Shown one piece after another: positions 51,549 through 59,602 of a stretch of DNA of 64,000 nt. The translations under genes were made by a program, and so were the position numbers. How positions within the stretch are numbered: the stretch's first letter is position 1; every line of letters starts with the position of its first letter. Origin of the DNA: Pseudomonadales bacterium (GTDB taxonomy: Bacteria; Pseudomonadota; Gammaproteobacteria; Pseudomonadales; Azotimanducaceae). Below the pieces are notes generated by a model, which made no database searches, was not told the DNA's origin, and was given only the letters and a program-made list of their open reading frames with translations. Location of the stretch: the NCBI GenBank assembly GCA_028277965.1, contig JANQFF010000085.1, positions 1 to 64,000 of the forward strand, in the 5' to 3' direction.

Positions 51549-52832
51549 ATGTCGGTTCTGCGCACACCTGAAAGCCTGCTTGCCCGCACAACCATTATCC
51601 TGGCGGTGAGTGCGGCGTTGATTGTCGGCAGCGCCGGTTTTGCATTGTTCATGTTTGTCATCAGTCCCATCAGTGAACAATCGGCCGAAGATGAGGCTGC
51701 GCTGTTGGTGCTCTCGGCACAAACCTGGGTTGAGCTACCCCCGGAGGCCAGGCCGTATTTCGAGCTGGAAATGGCGGAGAATCACGATCTCATTATCAGT
51801 GAAGCCAGTCAGGACCTGCCTGCACTCGAGAACCCGTCCGCATATTTCGATCTGCTCCAGGAGCGTCTCGCGCTTCGCCTGGAGGTGCCGGTCTCGCTGC
51901 TCGAAGGGGACGATCTCTACTGGGTGGATGTACCGATGGGCGGGTCGGAACTGCAGATCGGGTTCTCCCCGGAACGTCAGGACATCCAGCCACTGAACAG
52001 TGCGCTGGTGATTGTGCTGATCGGCGCGACAATTGTCTTTTTTACGTCACTTCTGATCGTGCGGCGAATTGCACGCCCGCTGGTGCAGGTTGCGGATCAG
52101 GCTGAACGCTTTCGCGGTGCCGGAACGGTTGAACCACTTCCTGAGACGGGCCCCAGGGAATTGGCTTCTCTTGCGCGTAACTTCAACACGATGGCTGAGG
52201 AGATTTCCGTTCTGCTTGCCAACCGCACCACGTTGATGGCAGGGATCTCACACGATCTGCGCACACCGCTGACGCGCATGCGTCTGGCGCTGGCGATTCT
52301 GCCGGATACTGTCGATCAGAGCCTGATTGAACGGTTCGAGCGGAATCTGGAATCTATGGACGAGCTCATTTCTGATGCGTTGCGATTTGCGCGGGGGACG
52401 AAAGAGGTCGCCCAGGAAGTGGAACTCATCCCGTTTGTCGGCGAGATTCTGGAGAGTTTCGATCAGGAAGTTTGCTGGGAGTGCCGGACAAAACCCGGTC
52501 AGGACCGGGCGCAGGTAGCACCCAGCGCATTCAGGCGGGTATTGATGAATCTCATCGGCAACGGTCTGCAGCACGGTGGGAACGTCACTGTGGTTCAGGA
52601 GACAGATTCAATTACTGTCCTGGACGATGGGCCCGGGATACCCGAAGAAGCCCAGAGCGCAATCTTCCAGCCCTTTTACAGACTGGATGCGTCTCGAAGC
52701 ACAGCGACCGGCGGCAGTGGTCTCGGTCTCGCCATCGTTCAGCAACTCTGCCAGGCGCACGGCTGGAAGATTGAGGTGGGTAATCGTTCCGGCCATGTAA
52801 GCGGCGCGCGATTTACACTCCGGTTCGGCTAG
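51549..52832 (+). CDS. EnvZ-type sensor histidine kinase
   Basis: 427 residues. TM1 is about 13-38, a periplasmic region about 40-150, TM2 about 152-171, then HAMP (VRRIARPLVQVADQAERFRG). The phosphorylated histidine is H235 (GISHDLRTPLTRMRL). The N box is RRVLMNLIGNGLQHGG, followed by DDGPGIP and GGSGLGLAIVQQLC. Domain order matches EnvZ-like kinases. It signals to the response regulator just upstream. The ligand is unknown. The gene follows the regulator with 23 bases between. Confidence 0.95.
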   Translation: MSVLRTPESLLARTTIILAVSAALIVGSAGFALFMFVISPISEQSAEDEAALLVLSAQTWVELPPEARPYFELEMAENHDLIISEASQDLPALENPSAYFDLLQERLALRLEVPVSLLEGDDLYWVDVPMGGSELQIGFSPERQDIQPLNSALVIVLIGATIVFFTSLLIVRRIARPLVQVADQAERFRGAGTVEPLPETGPRELASLARNFNTMAEEISVLLANRTTLMAGISHDLRTPLTRMRLALAILPDTVDQSLIERFERNLESMDELISDALRFARGTKEVAQEVELIPFVGEILESFDQEVCWECRTKPGQDRAQVAPSAFRRVLMNLIGNGLQHGGNVTVVQETDSITVLDDGPGIPEEAQSAIFQPFYRLDASRSTATGGSGLGLAIVQQLCQAHGWKIEVGNRSGHVSGARFTLRFG

Positions 52833-53017
52833 TCCTTTCCGGGGCGGCAGGCCGGGCTCCGCTTGTAACGGATGGACAGCGGAGTGAAACAAAATGTCAC
52901 AAAAATCCGGTTGCAGGTAATCTCACTGAAACTTGTTGAGGGCATAGTTGCTCTCGAAGTTTGGCAGTGTGACGTTCATCAAGAGAAGAGCACCGCTGAG
53001 CGATCTCTATCCCCTTA

Positions 53018-53054
53018 GACCTCCACGGTTGAGGTCCGACCTTCCTTGAAGGTC
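53018..53054. other. Two small hairpins before a terminator (possible short RNA)
   Basis: GACCTC-CACGGTT-GAGGTC (53018-53036) and GACCTTC-CTT-GAAGGTC (53038-53054) precede the terminator at 53060. The preceding 180 bases hold no ORF. The combination resembles a small RNA with its own terminator, but no promoter or family is recognised. Confidence 0.35.
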
Positions 53055-53059
53055 AACCT

Positions 53060-53096
53060 AAAAACCGCCAGCTTCCTCTCCAGGCTGGCGGTTTTT
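53060..53096. terminator. Rho-independent terminator (probably bidirectional)
   Basis: AAAAACCGCCAGC pairs with GCTGGCGGTTTTT (13 bp) around an 11-base loop. The T5 on the plus strand and the A5 on the other side allow termination in both directions. It is 17 bases from the stop of the convergent mscS gene. Confidence 0.92.
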
Positions 53097-53112
53097 CTTT
53101 ATGTGGTTGCCG

Positions 53113-53958
53113 TTAACCCGCTTGATGCAGGTGAACGTCTGTCTGCGGATACGGAATGGAAATGCCCTGGGCGTCGAAGTCTAGTTTTGCACGCTCGATC
53201 GTGTCGAAGAAGACTCCCCAGTAATCACCAGCATCCACCCACACGCGGCAGGTGATATTGACTGAACTGTCAGCCAGTTCAGACACCATGACAAACGGTT
53301 CCGGATCATCGTGCACGCGACTGTCACCGGCAAAAATGGCCTGCAAGGCGGCTTTTGCCTGGGCGATGTCATCGTCATAGCCAATACCGAACACGAAGTC
53401 GACGCGCCGCGTCGCCTCGGTTGAGAAGTTGGTGATATTGCCGTTCGAAATGGCACCATTTGGAATGATGATCGTCTTGTTATCCGGCGTCTTCAGGATG
53501 GTGTTGAAGATCTGGATGGCATTGACTGTACCGGATTCTCCCTGTGCCTGGATGAAGTCACCTACCTTGTACGGGCGGAACATGAGAATCAGCACACCAC
53601 CGGCGAAGTTGGCGAGGCTGCCTTGCAGCGCCAGGCCAACGGCGAGGCCGGCTGCACCAAGGATCGCGATGAACGATGTGGTTTCGATACCCACCATCCC
53701 TGCGACGCTGATCAGCAGCAACGCCTTGAGAATGATCGAGACCATGCTGCACAGGAATTTGGACAGGGTCGCGTCCGTGTCCCCGGCTTCCAGCGCTTTG
53801 CCTGTCAGGTTGACGACGCGTTTGATGATCCAAAGACCGACGATCAGAACGACGATCGCCAGAATGAGTTGAGGGCCGTATTCCATGGCCATTTCAATCG
53901 CCTTATCGACGTAGCCCTGCATACGGTCCGGTGAAAGTTCTTCCGGTAAGCTTTCCAT
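53113..53958 (-). CDS. mscS: Small-conductance mechanosensitive channel (MscS family)
   Basis: 281 residues. Three N-terminal hydrophobic helices (LILAIVVLIVGLWIIKRV; FLCSMVSIILKALLLISVAGMVG; GAAGLAVGLALQGSLANFAGGVLILMF) are the TM1-3 of MscS, the third carrying the pore-lining Gly/Ala pattern. The C-terminal beta domain has GDFIQAQGESGTVNAIQIFNTILKTPDNKTIIIPNGAISNGNITNFS. It opens under hypo-osmotic shock. It is convergent with the histidine kinase operon and sits after a clear terminator. Confidence 0.96.
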   Translation of the reverse strand: MESLPEELSPDRMQGYVDKAIEMAMEYGPQLILAIVVLIVGLWIIKRVVNLTGKALEAGDTDATLSKFLCSMVSIILKALLLISVAGMVGIETTSFIAILGAAGLAVGLALQGSLANFAGGVLILMFRPYKVGDFIQAQGESGTVNAIQIFNTILKTPDNKTIIIPNGAISNGNITNFSTEATRRVDFVFGIGYDDDIAQAKAALQAIFAGDSRVHDDPEPFVMVSELADSSVNITCRVWVDAGDYWGVFFDTIERAKLDFDAQGISIPYPQTDVHLHQAG

Positions 53959-54118
53959 GAAGCCCTCCTGTTATTTTTGTTCCCTTCCTGAATTCGACTA
54001 TAGGTGTTTTTCACCCATTTACCAATCCAACGTACACGCCCCTGTATAAGTGAAATTGCGGCCTATACAGACCCCAACACTTTCCGTACCCTTCGCGTGT
54101 TTTAGTTCGGAGATGTTT

Positions 54119-55330
54119 ATGCGAAGTTGGATTGTTGGGTTCGCGACAGGCCTTTTGGTGCTCGCGACAGGCGCTTATGCGGAAGAAGAAAGCGTGATCA
54201 AGAAAGGTCAGTTCTACCTTTCGCCGGGTATTGTTGCCTATGAAGGTCCGGATGACCGGGACATTGGCCACGACGGTGTGGACTTTGACCTTGGTGGTAT
54301 CGTCGGTTACAGCTTTGCTGACAAGTGGGCGGTTGAATTCCTCCTGAGTGAGGTCGAATCCGACTTTGAAAACAGATTCGGCAGGGGTGAGGCGGACGTC
54401 AGCCTCAGATGGGTCGATCTGGTCTACAAGATGAAAGCCCAGGACGGCTGGCAGCCTTTTGCTTTGTTTGGTGGAGGCCGGACGCATTACGATTTCAACC
54501 GCACCCGCGGTGGCTCTCGGGACAATCAGTTCAACGTGGGTGTGGGCGCGTTTGTTCCGCTCACGGAACGGATTCTCGTTCGTGGTGACATACGTGGCGT
54601 CAGCAGCAAGAAAGGCGGCATAAATTCATTCCTCTTCCTGGGCCTGACCGGCCTGATTGGTGACGGCTCAGACCCGACACCGCCGCCCGACTCCGATGGT
54701 GATGGAGTTCCGAACGACGATGATCAGTGTCCGACGACACCGCCGGGCAGAGTGGTCGACGAGCGTGGTTGCGAACTCGATTCTGATGGTGACGGTGTTG
54801 TGGATGGCGACGACGATTGCCCGGGAACCCCTGCTGGCATGGAAGTCGACAGTAGTGGATGTCCACGGGACAGTGACGGCGACGGGGTACCCGACTACCA
54901 GGACGAGTGTCCGGATTCGGCACGGGGAGCCAGGGTTGACGAGAAAGGCTGTTACATCGAACTGGAAGAAGAAGTCACAATCGACATGAGCATCGAGTTC
55001 GATACGGACAAAGCGCAGATCCGGGACGATCATGTGCCGGAGCTGAACCGGGCAATCGATTTCCTGCGCCAGTACCCAACGACGCAGGCGGTGATTGAAG
55101 GTCATACGGACAGTACAGCCAGCGAAGCCTACAACCAGGCGTTGTCAGAAAGACGTGCCAAAGCGGTTTATGACTACATGGTTGATGAGGCGGACATCGA
55201 TGCAGGTCGTCTGAGCCATGAAGGGTTCGGTGAGTCCCGTCCGATCGCGACCAACGATACGGCAGAAGGTCGGCAGAAAAACCGCCGGGTGACTGCTGTC
55301 GTTTCCGGCACTCACAAGGTCCGTCAATAA
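54119..55330 (+). CDS. OmpA-family outer-membrane protein with TSP3 repeats
   Basis: 403 residues from ATG 54119, with CGGAG seven bases upstream; ATG 54113 is an alternative. A signal peptide ends GAYA. The N-terminal half is a beta-barrel (GQFYLSPGIVAYEG through LGLTGLIGDG). Three calcium-binding thrombospondin type-3-like repeats (DSDGDGVPNDDDQCP, DSDGDGVVDGDDDCP, DSDGDGVPDYQDECP) form a linker. The C-terminal OmpA/MotB domain contains IEGHTDSTASEAYNQALSERRAKAVYDYM and peptidoglycan-binding R residues. It anchors the outer membrane to peptidoglycan. Confidence 0.95.
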   Translation: MRSWIVGFATGLLVLATGAYAEEESVIKKGQFYLSPGIVAYEGPDDRDIGHDGVDFDLGGIVGYSFADKWAVEFLLSEVESDFENRFGRGEADVSLRWVDLVYKMKAQDGWQPFALFGGGRTHYDFNRTRGGSRDNQFNVGVGAFVPLTERILVRGDIRGVSSKKGGINSFLFLGLTGLIGDGSDPTPPPDSDGDGVPNDDDQCPTTPPGRVVDERGCELDSDGDGVVDGDDDCPGTPAGMEVDSSGCPRDSDGDGVPDYQDECPDSARGARVDEKGCYIELEEEVTIDMSIEFDTDKAQIRDDHVPELNRAIDFLRQYPTTQAVIEGHTDSTASEAYNQALSERRAKAVYDYMVDEADIDAGRLSHEGFGESRPIATNDTAEGRQKNRRVTAVVSGTHKVRQ

Positions 55331-55338
55331 GGTGTTCC

Positions 55339-55376
55339 GGGCCACCCTCTCTTTTTTAGTATCGAGAGGGTGGTCC
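55339..55376. other. Hairpin between ompA-like and DUF2959 genes
   Basis: GGGCCACCCTCTC pairs with GAGAGGGTGGTCC (one G-U) around a 12-base loop that itself contains T6. The T-run is in the loop and not after the stem, so it is not a standard terminator. It begins eight bases after the ompA-like stop and ends six bases before the DUF2959 start, so it could limit or couple expression. Confidence 0.6.
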
Positions 55377-55382
55377 GGGCTG

Positions 55383-56033
55383 ATGCGCATGTTGCAGTCT
55401 AGCAAGTGGGTTGTTTTGGTGGCCATTCTTGTTAGTGGGTGTGAATCTGCCTACTACGAGTTGAATGAGCAGTTTGGCCGTCTCAAGAACGACATCCTCG
55501 TCGACCGGGTGGAAGATGCAATGGACGCCCAGGAGGACGCCAAAGAGGAATTCCAGGATGCCTTCGCCCAGTTTGAGGCTGTAGTCGGGGTACCTGATTC
55601 CAGGCTGAAGCAGACCTATCTGAGACTCGATGGAGCGTTTACAGACGCGGAAGCCAAGGCGGCTGAAGTGTCCGATCGTATCGCTGCGGTCGAGGATGTG
55701 TCGGAAGATCTCTTCGAAGAATGGGAAGAGGAACTTGAAAGCATCGGCAATGCGTCGCTACGCAACAAAAGCAAAGCTCAGTTGACAACTTCACGGAGTA
55801 AGTACGGTCAATTGATCAGAGCGATGAAGAGGGCGGAATCAAGGATGGATCCGGTACTTGATTCTTTTCGTGATCATGTTTTGTTTCTGAAACACAATTT
55901 GAATGCTCAAGCGATAGCGTCTCTCAAAGGCGAATTGGGTGGCATCGAGAGTGACGTGGGTAACCTCATAGCAGAGATGGAACGGTCAATTGCCGAAGCC
56001 CAGAGTTTCATCGAGGACATGAATACGGGTTGA
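55383..56033 (+). CDS. DUF2959 lipoprotein
   Basis: 216 residues from ATG 55383. Lipobox VSGC (Cys20), then a long helical body (ELNEQFGRLKNDILVDRVEDAMDAQEDAKEEFQDAFAQFEAVVG; KSKAQLTTSRSKYGQLIRAMKRAE). The sequence fits DUF2959, a gammaproteobacterial lipoprotein family of unknown function with coiled coils. Located between an OmpA-like and an AsmA-like gene, it may act at the envelope. The start is chosen by the lipobox position; a GTG start at 55332 is in the leader hairpin. Confidence 0.86.
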   Translation: MRMLQSSKWVVLVAILVSGCESAYYELNEQFGRLKNDILVDRVEDAMDAQEDAKEEFQDAFAQFEAVVGVPDSRLKQTYLRLDGAFTDAEAKAAEVSDRIAAVEDVSEDLFEEWEEELESIGNASLRNKSKAQLTTSRSKYGQLIRAMKRAESRMDPVLDSFRDHVLFLKHNLNAQAIASLKGELGGIESDVGNLIAEMERSIAEAQSFIEDMNTG

Positions 56034-56061
56034 CCGGGCCTGGAAAACCAGGGGGAAGTGT

Positions 56062-56799
56062 ATGAAAGTCGTAGGATGGATAGCGGGTATTGTCGTTGTG
56101 CTGATACTCGGGGCAGTTGCGTTTCTCGTACTGAATTCAGGCAGTCTCATCGAAACTGCAATCGAAGAGCTCGGACCGGAGTATCTGGGAGCGCCCGTAG
56201 GCGTTGGGGGTGTTGACCTCTCGCTGACCGAGGGCTCTGCTTCTATCACAGACCTTGCGATTGGGAACCCCGAAGGATACGGAGGGGGAAATGCGATGAG
56301 CCTCGGCGAGGTGAAAGTGACCCTGGACACCGGTCAGATCAGTGACACGCTTGTCGTGATGAAACAGGTTCTCATCGACAGTGCAAACGTGGCAGCCGTG
56401 GCCAAAGGCAGCCAGACGAATTTTCAGAAGCTCATGGAGAACGTTGAGCAGGCAACCGGAACAACATCTGCACCAGCAGCGGAAACCGAAACAGGTGCGG
56501 AAATGAAGTTCATTATCGAGAGGTTTGATTTCACCAATGCCTCAGCCTCCCTCAATTCGGATGTCCTCGGCGATATGGAGTTGTCGCTGCCCGACATTCA
56601 CCTGACCGACATCGGGCGGAAGAGCAATGGAGCTACAGCTCTGGAGCTGACCCAGGAAATCCTTCGCCCCATCACCTCGGCGATCAGCAAAGCTGCGATC
56701 GCCCAGGGTGTTGACCTGGAGGGTGTCAAGGAGAAAGTCACTGAGCAGGTGAAAGAGAAAATCGGCGAAGGCTTGCGTGGACTGCTGAAGAGAGATTGA
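56062..56799 (+). CDS. AsmA-like membrane-anchored protein
   Basis: 245 residues. An N-terminal signal anchor (VGWIAGIVVVLILGAVAFLVL) is followed by ITDLAIGNPEGYGGGNAMSLGEVKVTLDTGQISDTLVV and FDFTNASASLNSD, the repeat style of AsmA/DUF748 proteins, which are lipid-transport-like periplasmic proteins. It is much shorter than AsmA. The stop overlaps the enoyl-CoA hydratase start (TGATG). Confidence 0.72.
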   Translation: MKVVGWIAGIVVVLILGAVAFLVLNSGSLIETAIEELGPEYLGAPVGVGGVDLSLTEGSASITDLAIGNPEGYGGGNAMSLGEVKVTLDTGQISDTLVVMKQVLIDSANVAAVAKGSQTNFQKLMENVEQATGTTSAPAAETETGAEMKFIIERFDFTNASASLNSDVLGDMELSLPDIHLTDIGRKSNGATALELTQEILRPITSAISKAAIAQGVDLEGVKEKVTEQVKEKIGEGLRGLLKRD

Positions 56800-57575
56800 T
56801 GAGTTACGAAAACATCCTCTATGAGGAAGAGGGTGCACTCGCACTCATCACGATCAATCGGGCGGACAAACACAACGCGATATCCTTGGCGACTCTCGAT
56901 GATCTGCACGCGGGTGTGGACCGGGCTGCTGAAAACGATGCGGTGCGCGTTATTGCCATTACAGGTGCCGGTGGCCGGAGTTTTGCGTCGGGTTCGGATC
57001 TGTCGGAAGTTCTGCACCGGGATTTCAGGAAAGCTCTCGAACCGATCGTGCAGGGACTTGCAGACAAGCTTGAGCGCACGCCAAAACCGACGATAGCGGC
57101 GATCGACGGTATCTGCATGGGCGGTGGGCTTGAGGTCGCCCTCGGCTGTGATCTCAGGGTGGCTACGCCAAAATCCCGATTTGCAACGCCTGAGGGAAAG
57201 CTTGGCATTATCCCCGGTGGCGGGGCCACGGCACGTCTGCCGAGGATTGTCGGGCGTGGCTGGGGTATGGAGATGATGCTGATGGGCGAGCCGATCGATG
57301 CCGAGCGTGCCCTGCAGATTGGCCTGGTTACCCGTCTTGTTGAACCGGAAGAACTCCTGCCGGAGGTGCGACGCATGGCGGAGCATCTTGCGAAGTTTGC
57401 GCCTTTTGTTCCCCGGACGATGAAAGCAATGGTGCACTTCGGCATGGAAGCGAGCCTCGCAGGCGCTCTGATGTTCGAAAAGTACGCCCAGGGAGCGCTG
57501 GTCCAGACCGAAGACAAGGTTGAGGGCATCACGGCGTTTCTCGACAAACGCGATCCCGAATTCAAAGGGAAGTAG
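56799..57575 (+). CDS. Enoyl-CoA hydratase/isomerase family protein
   Basis: 258 residues of the crotonase fold. Oxyanion hole: GRSFASGSDL and GICMGGGLEVAL. Both catalytic glutamates of classic hydratases appear to be present (FATPEGKLGIIPGGG and GMEMMLMG), in contrast to the family member at 36396. It likely adds water to an enoyl-CoA. It is coupled to the preceding AsmA-like gene by TGATG and precedes two dehydratase genes, so an acyl-CoA chain-processing operon is plausible. Confidence 0.9.
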   Translation: MSYENILYEEEGALALITINRADKHNAISLATLDDLHAGVDRAAENDAVRVIAITGAGGRSFASGSDLSEVLHRDFRKALEPIVQGLADKLERTPKPTIAAIDGICMGGGLEVALGCDLRVATPKSRFATPEGKLGIIPGGGATARLPRIVGRGWGMEMMLMGEPIDAERALQIGLVTRLVEPEELLPEVRRMAEHLAKFAPFVPRTMKAMVHFGMEASLAGALMFEKYAQGALVQTEDKVEGITAFLDKRDPEFKGK

Positions 57576-57659
57576 CCTCAACAGTCCGCCTTGAATGTGG
57601 CTCGCGCCCATTAGATACTCGCTCTCCTTTTTGCATTTCTACACTTGAGGGGAGGCCAG

Positions 57660-58160
57660 ATGGCTGTCGATAAATTCCCCGTGGAAGCGAGCCACATCAT
57701 GATGTTTGCTCGTTCAGTCGCGGACGATAATCAGATTTACTACGACGAAGACTACGCGAAGACGACGGAGCCCGGATCGGTCATTGCTCCGCCGACGTTT
57801 GCACAAGCCAGCGCTCAATTCGACCCGGATTACTTTCTCCGGCCTAAAATCGGCGAGCCGTGGTTCGGCTCAGGCGGTGAACCTACAGGTATCAAGCGTG
57901 ATTCCTCCGGGGGCGGCGGAGGTGGTGGCGGTGGCGGTGGTCTCCATGCCGAGCAGCACTTTGAGTATCACCGCCACGCGAAGCCGGGTGACGTGCTGAC
58001 AGCGACCACCAGGCCTGGTGAAACCTGGGAGAAGGAAGGTAAGCGGTCCGGCAAACTCGTTTTTTCTGAGTCGGTCACCGAATACCGGGACCAGAACGGT
58101 GAACTGGTGATTACCGCTCGCGGTGTTGGTGTACGTACCGAACGGCCTGTGGATCAGTAG
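57660..58160 (+). CDS. FAS1-like dehydratase domain protein (MaoC/HTD2-like)
   Basis: 166 residues from ATG 57660 with GGGGAGG upstream. It has the N-terminal hot-dog domain seen in MaoC-like enoyl hydratases (FARSVADDNQIYYDEDYA; LHAEQHFEYHRHAKPGDVLTATTRPGE). Residues about 88-98 are an uninterrupted glycine tract of eleven, encoded by mixed GGN codons. This part lacks the catalytic Asp/His pair, which the next gene supplies; the two may form a heterodimeric hydratase. Confidence 0.88.
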   Translation: MAVDKFPVEASHIMMFARSVADDNQIYYDEDYAKTTEPGSVIAPPTFAQASAQFDPDYFLRPKIGEPWFGSGGEPTGIKRDSSGGGGGGGGGGGLHAEQHFEYHRHAKPGDVLTATTRPGETWEKEGKRSGKLVFSESVTEYRDQNGELVITARGVGVRTERPVDQ

Positions 58161-58168
58161 GGGGAAAC

Positions 58169-58576
58169 ATGGCACTAAAAGCAAGTGATTTGAACGTCGG
58201 CGACACCTACTCGGAGTGTCTCGTCGAAGACCTGAAGCGCACTCAGATTGTCCAGTATGCAGGCGCGTCCGGGGACTACAATCCACTCCACACAGACGAG
58301 GTGTTTACTGTGGAAGTGGCAAAATACCCTTCGGTTTTCGCCCACGGCATGCTTACCATGGGAATGACCGGCCGGATGCTCACGAACTATGTGGGTGACG
58401 GACGGCTCACCAAGTATGGTGTGCGGTTTACCAGTCAGGTCTGGCCCGGGGACACGCTCAATTCCACCGCAACGGTGGAAAGCGTCGAAGACGGCATCGT
58501 CAACCTGAATGTGGAAACCACGAATCAGGACGGCACGACCGTACTATCGGGTTACGCCGCCGCCCGCGTCGACTAG
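58169..58576 (+). CDS. MaoC-like (R)-hydratase
   Basis: 135 residues, hot-dog fold with hydratase 2 motif YAGASGDYNPLHTDEVF (Asp and His of the catalytic dyad) and AHGMLTMGMTGRML. It hydrates trans-2-enoyl-CoAs to (R)-3-hydroxyacyl-CoAs. Its gene follows the FAS1-like partner by eight bases, so the two probably assemble into one active enzyme. A palindromic repeat lies just after the stop. Confidence 0.92.
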   Translation: MALKASDLNVGDTYSECLVEDLKRTQIVQYAGASGDYNPLHTDEVFTVEVAKYPSVFAHGMLTMGMTGRMLTNYVGDGRLTKYGVRFTSQVWPGDTLNSTATVESVEDGIVNLNVETTNQDGTTVLSGYAAARVD

Positions 58577-58582
58577 AGGGAA

Positions 58583-58623
58583 AAACTAGTAACAATGGGG
58601 TCAGACCCCATTGTTACTAGTTT
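58583..58623. repeat. Palindromic repeat, family 2 (left flank of RAYT, perfect)
   Basis: Arm AAACTAGTAACAATGGGGTC with central A and exact complement. The RAYT stop (TAG on the minus strand, 58617-58619) is inside it. It lies six bases after the hydratase stop. Confidence 0.94.
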
Positions 58624-59492
58624 CTTTTCAGCACTTCCCGAACCTTCTGCCGGAGAATCTGTAGGGAGATATCTCCCTCTAGGGCAACTCTGTGGCGGTC
58701 GCGATATCTTTTCAAACCACTGCGCGAACCAACTCCGAAAGTCGAACGCACTTCGTCAGCCGGACAGTATTTAGCAGCTAAGGAAACCGCCAGGTCTCTG
58801 TATTTGTTAGCACGGCCTCGCCCCGATAGCCCGGTGGTTAGCAGTGATGGATCAATGTCTGCGATTCCAGATATTGCCATCACGACATCAGCGGGCTTAC
58901 TAAGCGGGATGTGTTCATCGGTTAGGTAGTCTAATCCCAGCGGTTCCGGCTGAACTGTTTTTTCGACGTAGCTACGGTAGGTTGCGCTGCTTCTACCTGC
59001 ATACCCAAGGATGAGTTCGGTGCTTAACCACTTTGGGGAACTCTTTGGATATAGATAGAAGGGATAACTCGACCACTTGTATGAGCTCAACTCACGTGTG
59101 AGTGGCTTTTTTGCCTCGATAGGGTTGCGGTGAATATAACGCGACAAATAGAACGCTTGTGAGTTTGTGTTTACAGCGACGGACTTGAACCTCCCTTTGA
59201 ACACTCCTCCATCGAGTTCCCGAAAAAAGTTCCTCTTCTGGGCGTACTCGCTTGTCAGAATCCGCATACATGCATCGATGTTTGCGTCAGGCGTTGTAGC
59301 CATGATGTGGAAATGATTGGGCATCAAGCAGTATGCGTGAATCACAAAACTGTGGGATTCAGCTACATCCCCTAACAGGTGTATGAAGAATCGGTAGTCG
59401 GTAGCATCGTCGAAAATGACCTCTCGGTGGCGTCCACGGTTCATCAAGTGGTAGCAAGCGTTTTCGAACCGGGTTCTTTTGTGTCGTGCCAT
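58617..59492 (-). CDS. REP-associated tyrosine transposase (RAYT, Y1/HUH)
   Basis: 291 residues. IS200-like Y1 transposase domain with the HUH pair H60 and H62 in CLMPNHFHIM, the start MARHKRTRFENACYHLMNRG (RAYT signature), and a tyrosine-containing helix QAFYLSRYIHRNPIEA (Y115 or Y119). The C-terminal part (residues about 230-291) has a DNA-binding-like helical stretch (LAVSLAAKYCPADEVRSTF). RAYTs mobilise or maintain REP sequences. It is flanked by the two family 2 palindromes and its stop codon is repeat-derived. It appears intact. Confidence 0.93.
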   Translation of the reverse strand: MARHKRTRFENACYHLMNRGRHREVIFDDATDYRFFIHLLGDVAESHSFVIHAYCLMPNHFHIMATTPDANIDACMRILTSEYAQKRNFFRELDGGVFKGRFKSVAVNTNSQAFYLSRYIHRNPIEAKKPLTRELSSYKWSSYPFYLYPKSSPKWLSTELILGYAGRSSATYRSYVEKTVQPEPLGLDYLTDEHIPLSKPADVVMAISGIADIDPSLLTTGLSGRGRANKYRDLAVSLAAKYCPADEVRSTFGVGSRSGLKRYRDRHRVALEGDISLQILRQKVREVLKRN

Positions 59493-59561
59493 CGGCTGGA
59501 TTTTGCCGAGCAGCGAGCGGGTGACAAAAGAAGAGAAAGCCCAGTAAAAAGGTAGGAAGTA

Positions 59562-59602
59562 AAACTAGTAACAATGGGGTCTGACCCCATTGTTACTAGT
59601 TT
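59562..59602. repeat. Palindromic repeat, family 2 (right flank of RAYT, perfect, inverted)
   Basis: Arm AAACTAGTAACAATGGGGTC with central T and exact complement; all other copies have central A on this strand. It is upstream of the RAYT start and overlaps the stop codon of the YciI gene by two bases. Confidence 0.94.

Larger units (their letters stand above)
58583..59602 (-). mobile_element. REP-RAYT unit: transposase flanked by inverted family 2 palindromes
   Basis: The tyrosine transposase gene is bounded by two perfect 41-bp palindromes (58583-58623 and 59562-59602). The palindromes differ at the central base (A on the left, T on the right), so they are in opposite orientation. Four more palindromes of this family lie elsewhere in the window. 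RAYT proteins are known to bind and process their flanking REPs. No target-site duplication is obvious beyond the palindrome. Confidence 0.85.
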
